Below are positions 25,070 through 31,692 of a stretch of 53,582 nt of DNA, one piece after another. The notes under the pieces were generated by a model. It was not told the DNA's origin. It was given only the letters and a program-made list of their open reading frames with translations, and ran no database searches. A program made the position numbers and the translations under genes. Source of the stretch: a virus. Where the stretch lies: positions 1 through 53,582 of IMG/VR virus record IMGVR_UViG_3300017971_000344, one strand, 5' to 3'. How positions within the stretch are numbered: the first letter of the stretch is position 1; every line of letters starts with the position of its first letter.

Positions 25070-26059
25070 TTGATTAAAGAACTGACACCCGAACAAGAGG
25101 AACTGATGGAGGTCGTTCGCGACGAATGGCTTGGTATCGGTCTCGCAACCCAGAAGAGCATGAACCGCGAAGCGGCCAAGGAGGCGGTCAAGCAGTCGTA
25201 CGCGTGTGCGAACCTCAAGCTGCCTGAGTACGTCTTCTTTGCCCGGTCGCCCAAGGAAGGGGCACTCAAAACGGCACTGCTGAAGCAGCAGAATCCCGAA
25301 GCCAGCTGGGACATCCAGCCGTACCACGCATCGGTGTTGACCAAGAAGGCCACCAAGCTGATGAAGGAAGACAAACTTCCCGAAGATATTGCGAAATTCG
25401 CTCAGGAGGCCTTCCAATGGGCGTGTTATGGACAACATGACGCCGGTTGGTTGAGTTTCTACGATTTCTTCAGCCGCATCGGTGTCGAAGGCCTGGAGCA
25501 GCTTGAGGGTCTCAAACAGGCAGCGCGGTGGTGTGGTTGGTGGTGGCCGATGGAGAACATTGTGGTGATCTCGGAGCGTCCGGGCTCTCTGTTCCGTGAC
25601 GACCAGGGTCGGCTGCACTGTGAGGACCGTAAGGCCATCAGCTACTCAGATGATTGGGGCCTCTACGTGTGGCACGGTACCAACGTACCTGAGTACGTGA
25701 TCGAGCGACCCGAGTCCATCACAGTCGATGACATCATGAAGGAAGCCAACGCCGAGATCCGCCGTATCAAAATCGAGCGGATGGGCGAGAACACTTTCCT
25801 CGATCGTGCCAACGCACAGCTGCTCGACGAAGACCTGGATGCCTTCCAGTTTCCGCGGAAGCTCTGGAAAGTCGATTTCAACAACGGGAATGAGGATCCC
25901 TGGGTGGCGGTGCAGGTTACCAACTCCACCAAAGAGCCCGACGGAACACATCGGCAGTTTGTGATCCCGGTTCCGCCAGACATGCGAACGGCCGCCCAGG
26001 CCATCGCATGGACCTTCCAGATGGATCCAGACGAGTACAAACCCCTACAGGAAACCTAG
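25070..26059 (+). CDS. DUF6745 family protein, 329 aa
   Basis: The opening LTPEQEELMEVVRDEWLGIGLAT, the region around CGWWWPMENIVVISERP, the LYVWHGTNVPE segment and the end VPPDMRTAAQAIAWTF match the DUF6745 family as I know it from cyanobacteria and other bacteria. The function is unknown. Codon use is GC-rich relative to phage genes, like the partner at 24303. The start is a TTG at 25070 behind AGGAGGAC. The promoter at 24957 and a long hairpin after the gene mark it as an autonomous accessory gene acquired from a host. Confidence 0.8.
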   Translation: MIKELTPEQEELMEVVRDEWLGIGLATQKSMNREAAKEAVKQSYACANLKLPEYVFFARSPKEGALKTALLKQQNPEASWDIQPYHASVLTKKATKLMKEDKLPEDIAKFAQEAFQWACYGQHDAGWLSFYDFFSRIGVEGLEQLEGLKQAARWCGWWWPMENIVVISERPGSLFRDDQGRLHCEDRKAISYSDDWGLYVWHGTNVPEYVIERPESITVDDIMKEANAEIRRIKIERMGENTFLDRANAQLLDEDLDAFQFPRKLWKVDFNNGNEDPWVAVQVTNSTKEPDGTHRQFVIPVPPDMRTAAQAIAWTFQMDPDEYKPLQET

Positions 26060-26063
26060 GATT

Positions 26064-26135
26064 GATGGGTTTGGGTGCGCAATAAACTCCTTGCAACCCC
26101 CTTCGTTCGTTCGTCACTGCGCACCCAAACCCATC
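26064..26135 (+). terminator. long perfect hairpin after DUF6745 gene
   Basis: An 18-bp arm (gatgggtttgggtgcgca) is followed by a 36-base loop and its exact complement at 26118-26135. There is no T-run on the right, so it may be a rho-independent-like barrier, a processing site or a bidirectional element. It separates the accessory genes from the RNA region that follows. Confidence 0.6.
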
Positions 26136-26138
26136 CTC

Positions 26139-26144
26139 TATAAT
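26139..26144 (+). promoter_or_regulatory. TATAAT -10 box
   Basis: A perfect TATAAT lies directly after the long hairpin and 98 bases before the CRISPR-like repeat. No good -35 is visible at 16-18 bases, so activity would need an activator, or the match is fortuitous. It points toward the structured RNA and repeat. Confidence 0.45.
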
Positions 26145-26169
26145 GACCAATCGAGTCAATATCGATCCC

Positions 26170-26212
26170 TTCTGGATTAGCCTGGGTGTGGTACCCGATA
26201 AGGCTTCTAGAA
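26170..26212 (+). ncRNA. structured RNA element upstream of CRISPR-like repeat
   Basis: A composite hairpin can be drawn: TTCTGGA/TCTAGAA outer stem (one G-U pair), then GCCT/AGGC, then GGGT/ACCC closing a GTGGT loop, with a GATA bulge. It lies between the TATAAT box and the repeat. It has no tRNA T-arm. It could be the leader of a small regulatory RNA. Confidence 0.45.
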
Positions 26213-26241
26213 CAAATACACGCCAGGACCGCGTTTAGGTG

Positions 26242-26276
26242 GATCGCACCCTCACACGGGTGCGTGAGATTGAAAC
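26242..26276 (+). repeat. solitary CRISPR-like repeat (type I-C-like)
   Basis: This 35-base element has the stem CGCACCC/GGGTGCG closing a TCACAC loop, flanked by GAT on the left and by TGAGATTGAAAC on the right. Type I-C CRISPR repeats have the form GTCGCxCCC...GGGxGCGTGGATTGAAAC. The match in stem, loop size and the invariant ATTGAAAC end is close apart from two one-base insertions. No second copy, spacer array or cas gene is in the window, so it is a single repeat unit. Such units in phages are known as RNA anti-CRISPRs that bind Cas proteins. The gene at 26321 begins 45 bases downstream. Confidence 0.7.
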
Positions 26277-26320
26277 TTAAACTATAACGGTAAACTCTAG
26301 TGGAACCAGGAGAAATTTCT

Positions 26321-26704
26321 ATGGCCCACTATTTTACCAAAGACGGTCGCCGTGTCAGCATTTTCAATCCCATCACACAGGCAGAGCTTTCTAGTATCCC
26401 CGACGCTCGTAGTTGGTCTGGCCGCGAAGATCTGATCAGTGACGCTTCATACCAAGAACTACAAAAGTTGGTGGTAGACGCGTTCGCTGTCGAGTCAGAT
26501 GACTACATTCTGGGATTCGTCAGCGGATTCAATGGGGCTATGACGCGTGTCAAATCGATGGTGTCAGACGAGGCGGAATATGAAACAGTGTGGAACAATC
26601 TCATGCTGATGCTGTCTGAGGCAGCTCGATTTGTTTCGCCTGACGCAGCTGATGACGAAACATCTTACATCACCCTACCGGAACCTGGCTCCCAGAACAA
26701 TTAA
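26321..26704 (+). CDS. unknown protein, 127 aa
   Basis: The ATG at 26321 follows AGGAGA. No family is recognised; the product is acidic and helical (AVESDDYILGFVSGFNGAMTRV). It is the first gene after the CRISPR-like repeat and could be co-transcribed with it, so a link to counter-defence is possible but unsupported by domain evidence. CGGTAAACTCTA at 26288 resembles the recurrent intergenic box. Confidence 0.65.
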   Translation: MAHYFTKDGRRVSIFNPITQAELSSIPDARSWSGREDLISDASYQELQKLVVDAFAVESDDYILGFVSGFNGAMTRVKSMVSDEAEYETVWNNLMLMLSEAARFVSPDAADDETSYITLPEPGSQNN

Positions 26705-26756
26705 ATAGTTGTAAAACATCGATGCGACAACAAAAACCAAAGAGGAGGTCGCACCG

Positions 26757-27269
26757 ATGAGAAGCCCACAGGATCAAAAATTAGCTGAATTTGTAGCCTT
26801 GTCCAAGTGTCTGCCTACGTTGGTAGAGAAGATCGACGGCGAAGGACCAAAACAAAGCGACATACGACAGCAGTTGGCTATTAGCGTCATGACACAAATG
26901 AGCCAGCTTCTGGCAAGCTGGTTTCCGTGTCCATCCAAACCCACTCTGCCTGATGTCCCTATTTCCACAGACGGTACTGGACCAGCAGTCACAATCGGTG
27001 ACATCGGATCCCAAACTACTGCCGCCAACGTAACAGAAAAGATTACGCCTGACAACGAAGTGTGGCGAGCTGAGCGTCAGTTGGTGCAGGAGCGCATTCT
27101 CTCGGTCATCAGTAATAAGCTTGACGACGTAATGCCCGCGGACAGTCCCGGCACCATGATCGATATTGATGCTGATGGGTATGTGCGTGCTTACGTTATT
27201 CCAGACGCTTCTAGCAAGGAACCACTCAATATTTTTCGGTTCGCCGTGCAGCTTAAGCCAATCGACTAG
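26757..27269 (+). CDS. unknown protein, 170 aa
   Basis: Strong AGGAGGT before the ATG; TGTAAAAC at about 26709 upstream. The sequence is helical at the N-terminus with a Thr/Pro-rich middle, and ends in a beta segment (DIDADGYVRAYVIPD). No family is recognised. Confidence 0.65.
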   Translation: MRSPQDQKLAEFVALSKCLPTLVEKIDGEGPKQSDIRQQLAISVMTQMSQLLASWFPCPSKPTLPDVPISTDGTGPAVTIGDIGSQTTAANVTEKITPDNEVWRAERQLVQERILSVISNKLDDVMPADSPGTMIDIDADGYVRAYVIPDASSKEPLNIFRFAVQLKPID

Positions 27270-27294
27270 CCTACTTCTTTGCGGTTGTCATGGC

Positions 27295-27335
27295 TTGACG
27301 ACTGTCAACTTACCTACATTTGACGTTATCCTTTA
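27295..27335 (+). promoter_or_regulatory. TTGAC palindrome and CGTTATCCTTTA box
   Basis: TTGAC-GACT-GTCAA (27295-27308) is followed by CGTTATCCTTTA (27324-27335), just ahead of the 244-residue gene. Both motifs recur before other genes (33950, 41581/41635, 47798, 48298). A phage-specific promoter with its operator is the likely reading. Confidence 0.5.
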
Positions 27336-27351
27336 ACAGGAGAACCCTGCG

Positions 27352-28086
27352 ATGCAGAAGTTTGCCGAAATTACGAGTTTGGTGTATCCGCTTCAAGAGA
27401 TACAGGACCGAGCTTCTCTCGAAATTCCTACAGAGTACTTTCGCGAGGAATCTATCTCCGAGTCGTCCGACCAGCAGATAGCGCATTATCGTCTGACCTA
27501 CTACGTACGTGCTGACAATGATCCATCAGGCGAAACAATAGACGTGCGTGCGAAGTTCGATCAGATCGTGCCTGATGTCATGCGCAACAACGACTACGCA
27601 GATATGGTCTGGGAAATTACCGAAGATGAACGCGGACGGAACGAGCGGGGCATCACCGTTACCGTTACGTGGGAAGAAGACCAGCCGCAAGAAGAGCCTT
27701 TGTTCACCGGCGCATATCGACAAGCCAATGACGCTATGTCGGTTGTGCCGCTGACCGTATACGCTGACCAAGACGTCTACAATGTGGCCACTGACGGCAA
27801 CACCTTTCAGGTACTCCACAACGGCAAACCAGTGGTGGAAGATGCACCTAGTGCTGCTTACGCCCTTGGAGCAATGGTACCGCTGCTGCGTGATGCTCTA
27901 CAGCAGATAGAGCACACTAATGGCATGGAGCCTTCCGGTTCAAACGATTTTCTCGCCGGCATCGCTATGGCGATCGTTGATTCTCCTGAAATTACCGATG
28001 AGGCTAAAGAGCATTTTGTTACGTTTTATGAGTTGACTACGCTGAGGGATTGGGACGCGGTGACGGAAGATCCTGACGAGATATAG
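27352..28086 (+). CDS. unknown acidic protein, 244 aa
   Basis: CAGGAG lies about ten bases before the ATG. There are beta-rich first and second thirds (LTYYVRADNDPSGETIDVR, GITVTVTWEED) and a helical C-terminus, with net strong negative charge. No family is recognised. The stop abuts the next ATG (TAGATG). Confidence 0.65.
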   Translation: MQKFAEITSLVYPLQEIQDRASLEIPTEYFREESISESSDQQIAHYRLTYYVRADNDPSGETIDVRAKFDQIVPDVMRNNDYADMVWEITEDERGRNERGITVTVTWEEDQPQEEPLFTGAYRQANDAMSVVPLTVYADQDVYNVATDGNTFQVLHNGKPVVEDAPSAAYALGAMVPLLRDALQQIEHTNGMEPSGSNDFLAGIAMAIVDSPEITDEAKEHFVTFYELTTLRDWDAVTEDPDEI

Positions 28087-28632
28087 ATGACCTTCTATGT
28101 GTTAGCTTCAGCTTTCTCTGCCTTCAAAGACATTATGGCGGTCTTTGGTGGATTTATCACGATCGCGGCTACCGTGTTCGGTATATGGCTAGCTCTGCGC
28201 AAAAGAGCTGAAACCAAACGGCGGCAGGAACGCGACGACAATATGGAACTGAGCGGTAAGTTTGCTACGCTGGAAACCAAAGTAGACTATCTTCGCGATG
28301 CGGCTGATGGCATCGAACGTCAATACAAAGAGTTTCGTGATTCTGCTTTGCAAGAGCAACAGGAACTCATGAAGCAATTGCAACAGCTGCGTACCCGCAG
28401 TGACCAATACCAAAAAGAAGCGGATGTAGATTCTCTGCGTAGTGAGGTGCGGAGAATCCAGGATCACTTACGTCGTCTTGATGAAGATTTCAGACATCAT
28501 CGAGACATGGTGCTGGAGAAGTATCTGACTTTGGCTAGTTATCAGAACGACCTTCTGATGTGGACAAAGTCATTTGATGACCTTCGGCAGTCGTTGCGGG
28601 ACGTACAGCAAACATTAACCAAGAGGATCTAA
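28087..28632 (+). CDS. membrane-anchored coiled-coil protein, 181 aa
   Basis: One transmembrane helix (about 15-37, DIMAVFGGFITIAATVFGIW) is followed by a basic stop-transfer segment and 140 residues of coiled coil. A spanin-, holin- or pore-related role is conceivable because it sits before the packaging genes. Similar topology recurs in the 394-residue protein at 41663. No motif fixes its function. Confidence 0.6.
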   Translation: MTFYVLASAFSAFKDIMAVFGGFITIAATVFGIWLALRKRAETKRRQERDDNMELSGKFATLETKVDYLRDAADGIERQYKEFRDSALQEQQELMKQLQQLRTRSDQYQKEADVDSLRSEVRRIQDHLRRLDEDFRHHRDMVLEKYLTLASYQNDLLMWTKSFDDLRQSLRDVQQTLTKRI

Positions 28633-28634
28633 CG

Positions 28635-28880
28635 GTGCAAGACGGAAACGGCGACGGAAAATCTCCAATGGTGAAAACTTCTAGTGGGCTTGAGGTAGAG
28701 CAAGAAGGTGAGCGTCGGCCCATTACGGAAGTGATCAACACATACGAACTGGCCGGCGACGACATCCGAGCCAAGCTGATGGCTTCACTCAAAGCAGCCA
28801 TCATGGAAGCTCGAGAGACCAGGAAACAAGCAAAGCGTTACGTTGCTCGGCAGGCCGAACAAACAGCACACGTTGGATGA
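28635..28880 (+). CDS. small protein upstream of terminase, 81 aa
   Basis: GTG start at 28635 behind AGGATC. There is a disordered N-terminus, then a helix (DIRAKLMASLKAAIMEARETRKQAKRY cut into charged repeats). Its TGA overlaps the terminase ATG (ATGA), suggesting translational coupling. It could be an alternative packaging partner, but no helix-turn-helix is seen. Confidence 0.6.
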   Translation: MQDGNGDGKSPMVKTSSGLEVEQEGERRPITEVINTYELAGDDIRAKLMASLKAAIMEARETRKQAKRYVARQAEQTAHVG

Positions 28881-30898
28881 GTAAACAGACAGAACAGCTT
28901 CCGGATCCAGTTCAGCTGGTTCAGCAGGCCATCGCAGCTGATCTGGACTCTGCCGTACTGACGGAACGTAGTTTCGATGTAGCGAACAACGTTATCGAAT
29001 GGTGTACCAACCACCGCTACCTCAACGCATCCGACCCACTATGGCCGCGCCAAATCGAGATGCTGTCCAGGTTTTTTGAGGACGTGTGTTACTTCTGCAG
29101 CGACGCTGACTACATTCACGGTGTTCCGGTTGACGACCCTGTTGGCGATGTATTGGATCGGTTCTGTTTGTTAGAGCATGGTGTTTGTCCTCGCTGCCGG
29201 CGCAACAGACTTGAGATGCTGTCTGAATGGCAGCGAGATCCTCGCTACGCCCGCTACCATGTTTGGGATCCCAGCGTAAAACTGCGTGGTGTCCCACCGA
29301 ACGAGTTCAATGGTATTTGGGGACAACGGTCAGGTAAGAGTTTTGCCGTCGCTACTTTTTTCTGGACGTACGTGCTGCATCGTTATCTGTCAGTACCCAA
29401 TGTGCCAAGCTACTTCAGATTGGCTTCCAACACGGTACTGGAAGCGGCATTTGTTTCTCCCATCAAGGAACAAGTAAAGACGTACATGTGGACTCCTTTC
29501 CTGCACGTGTGGGATAGCAGCCCTTGGTTCCGTGAGTTCGTCGGTCACCTCAAACAAGAAGAAAAGCGGATCGGGATCCCGCTGTACTACCGATCAGTAG
29601 AGTCTCTGGCCTTCCCTTCTAAGCGGTTGGTTGCCTACATGAAGGCTGCCAACTCCGGTACCCTCCGTGGTGGTACACGTTGGGTAGCCGCATTGGACGA
29701 GCTTGGCTGGTTCAATGCAAGCGATAGCGGAAAGAAACGTGCAGGCGTCAAAGACGGCACGGAAGTCTTTACCAGCATGAATAGGTCTTTGCGTACCGTC
29801 CGCACTAGAGCTAACAAACGTCGCAGTCAACTGGGTGACTATGATACTCTGGATGGCTATATGTTCTGCATCAGCAGCCCCAGCAGCATCAATGACCCAA
29901 TTGAGCAGCGAGCCGCTATAGCGCAAAAGAGCCCTCGAATGTTCCACGCCAGGTATGCCACCTGGGAAGTGAACCCAGAAGAGGATGAGGATACGATCCG
30001 CGAAGAAGAGGGATCTGATCCGATCAAGTTCAAGCGAGACTACTGCGCTCAACCACCCAGAGCCGCAAGTCCCTTTATTGAGTCTGGTCCGTATCTGCAA
30101 CAAATGGTGGACCACAACCTTACCAAGAGGCCTTTGTTTGCGTACACAATCGAGGCCAAGAATGATCGCGACACGGGGTTGACGCTGCTGCGCCCGACTC
30201 TTAAACGTCGTGGGGCTGACAAGTCCATTCCGAGAGTGCTGGCGGTAGACAACGGAGAGAAAGCCAACTCGTTTGCTTTGTGCGTCGCTAGCTATTATCC
30301 AGAACATGACGGTGTGTTGATGGAGGAGTTCCTGGAGGTGGCGCCATACCAGCACCATCAGGTAGACCTCCAGTGGTGTTATGACGAACTTATTTTAGGC
30401 TTGGTTCGTACGTTCTCTATTGAGCAGGTTCTGTACGATCAGTGGGAATCTTCCTACGCGGTTCGTGATCTGCGGACTAACTACGGTGTTGACGCCAACC
30501 AGTATAGTTTGAAGTGGAAAGATTTTGACCGGTTTAAAGATGACATCAAAGGAACCAAAATTGGGTTTCCTGTGCCAGAGACAGAGCCAGATGATTTGCT
30601 GCTAACCAACAACCTGGTGGAGCGTGCACGTACGCCACGAGCCCACTTCCAACTGCAACTTACAACAGTCAATCAGTTCGGCAAGACCGTAACCAAACCA
30701 GATCAAGGTAACGACGACCTATTCCGCTGCGCTGTCCTGGCCCACTGGGCTATTACGAATAACAGGGATCGTTATCGTACTAGAGCCCGAGGACGCAGAC
30801 GTAGCGGAGGATCGCGCAAAGTAGCGTTTGGGCGTTCTGCCGGTGGTCGTAGGGGCGGGTTTGGTGGTCGTCGAGCGGGTAGACGTAGAAGGTTCTGA
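28877..30898 (+). CDS. terL: terminase large subunit, 673 aa
   Basis: This is the motor and nuclease of DNA packaging. Walker A GQRSGKS is at residues 149-155 and Walker B VAALDELGW follows. The C-terminal RNase H-like nuclease carries RVLAVDNGEKANSF, LYDQWESS and GNDDLFRC as acidic motifs. A small CPRCRRN zinc-like pair lies in the N-terminal region. The protein ends in an unusual 40-residue Arg/Gly tail (RGRRRSGG, GGRRGGFGGRR), probably nucleic-acid binding. The length is somewhat above the usual 450-620 residues because of these additions. Confidence 0.92.
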   Translation: MSKQTEQLPDPVQLVQQAIAADLDSAVLTERSFDVANNVIEWCTNHRYLNASDPLWPRQIEMLSRFFEDVCYFCSDADYIHGVPVDDPVGDVLDRFCLLEHGVCPRCRRNRLEMLSEWQRDPRYARYHVWDPSVKLRGVPPNEFNGIWGQRSGKSFAVATFFWTYVLHRYLSVPNVPSYFRLASNTVLEAAFVSPIKEQVKTYMWTPFLHVWDSSPWFREFVGHLKQEEKRIGIPLYYRSVESLAFPSKRLVAYMKAANSGTLRGGTRWVAALDELGWFNASDSGKKRAGVKDGTEVFTSMNRSLRTVRTRANKRRSQLGDYDTLDGYMFCISSPSSINDPIEQRAAIAQKSPRMFHARYATWEVNPEEDEDTIREEEGSDPIKFKRDYCAQPPRAASPFIESGPYLQQMVDHNLTKRPLFAYTIEAKNDRDTGLTLLRPTLKRRGADKSIPRVLAVDNGEKANSFALCVASYYPEHDGVLMEEFLEVAPYQHHQVDLQWCYDELILGLVRTFSIEQVLYDQWESSYAVRDLRTNYGVDANQYSLKWKDFDRFKDDIKGTKIGFPVPETEPDDLLLTNNLVERARTPRAHFQLQLTTVNQFGKTVTKPDQGNDDLFRCAVLAHWAITNNRDRYRTRARGRRRSGGSRKVAFGRSAGGRRGGFGGRRAGRRRRF

Positions 30899-30899
30899 C

Positions 30900-31298
30900 G
30901 TGGAAGCTGGACCTACCATTTGCAGCGTTTGTCATACTGCTACACAAGCGGTAATTGTAGACCTTAAAGCGTACAATGAGCATAAAGTACCAGTGTGGTA
31001 CTGTCCGACGTGCGATCTGTCTTTGCCTGTTATGCAGATAGACCGACATGCTTGGGTTGATGCGTATGCTTGGGATCCGCCGGGGTTTGCGTACGGTGCG
31101 TTTGTTTCAGACCCTAAACACTGTATTGGATGCGACCAACAAACCAGGCAAGCCGACATCGATCTAGTCTTGATTGATGCGTTCCCATTTTGGGAAGCAA
31201 GGCAGCCTTCTTGGGTTTGCTATCGTTGCGGCTTCACTGACCGAGCCATTTACGCTAACCGCCATCTTTGGGCAGACCACTACAAAGACTGGAAATAA
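30900..31298 (+). CDS. double zinc-ribbon protein, 132 aa
   Basis: Four Cys pairs (CSVCH, CPTC, CIGC, CYRC) make two zinc ribbons, each followed by a similar helix with a conserved Trp (HAWVDAYAW, HLWADHYKDW). The two halves look like an internal duplication. I choose the GTG at 30900 behind AGAAGG; the longer frame would overlap the terminase tail. It lies between terminase and portal, so a packaging accessory role is possible. Confidence 0.65.
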   Translation: MEAGPTICSVCHTATQAVIVDLKAYNEHKVPVWYCPTCDLSLPVMQIDRHAWVDAYAWDPPGFAYGAFVSDPKHCIGCDQQTRQADIDLVLIDAFPFWEARQPSWVCYRCGFTDRAIYANRHLWADHYKDWK

Positions 31299-31675
31299 TG
31301 ATGACGATTCAAGAGCAGATCCGCCAAACAGCGGCTAGTATGAAAATAAAACTCACCTCAAGGCAACTGAACCGGATTGCCGGTACGGTAAAGTTTAGTC
31401 GCGTTCGTGTAGCTAGTAATCTGGATCCGTTGATCCGAAAGGAACTGCAGAAGCTGGCTGACGAAGCGTTGCAAGAGCTTCCTGTCGTCAATACAACAGA
31501 AGCAGAGGCACGCAACCGTGAATCCGCCTTCAAGCAGATTGACGACAGCCTGTCTAGCGGGCACTGCCCACGCTGCGGAAAGAAAATGCGTGAGGTGAAG
31601 TTGGCCGACTACTCCCCAGCTCTCTATTGCGACGGTGAGTGTAGAATCACTTTGTGGATGCCTGAGAAACAGTAA
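31298..31675 (+). CDS. zinc-ribbon protein, 125 aa
   Basis: It starts by TAATG overlap with the previous gene. A helical N-terminal half is followed by a ribbon CPRCGKKM and, 22 residues on, YCDGEC. No specific family is recognised. It directly precedes the portal gene. Confidence 0.65.
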   Translation: MMTIQEQIRQTAASMKIKLTSRQLNRIAGTVKFSRVRVASNLDPLIRKELQKLADEALQELPVVNTTEAEARNRESAFKQIDDSLSSGHCPRCGKKMREVKLADYSPALYCDGECRITLWMPEKQ

Positions 31676-31692
31676 AACAGAAGAGGCGTTCT

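Noticed and set aside
25025-25618. 197-codon minus-strand frame
   Set aside because: Antisense to the DUF6745 gene; the plus strand has the ribosome site, promoter and family match.
26141-26235. Possible tRNA gene
   Set aside because: No T-arm GTTCRANNC, no seven-base acceptor pairing and no CCA context; the folding is a simple nested hairpin.
26242-26320. Full CRISPR array starting at the CRISPR-like repeat
   Set aside because: No second repeat is found downstream or upstream, and there are no cas genes, so only a single unit is reported.
29594-30358. 254-codon minus-strand frame
   Set aside because: Lies wholly inside the terminase gene, whose plus-strand motifs are unambiguous.
30828-30899. 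Longer start for the zinc-ribbon protein after terminase
   Set aside because: The TTG start would encode a Val/Gly stretch that is only the shadow of the terminase Arg/Gly tail; the GTG at 30900 has a ribosome site.
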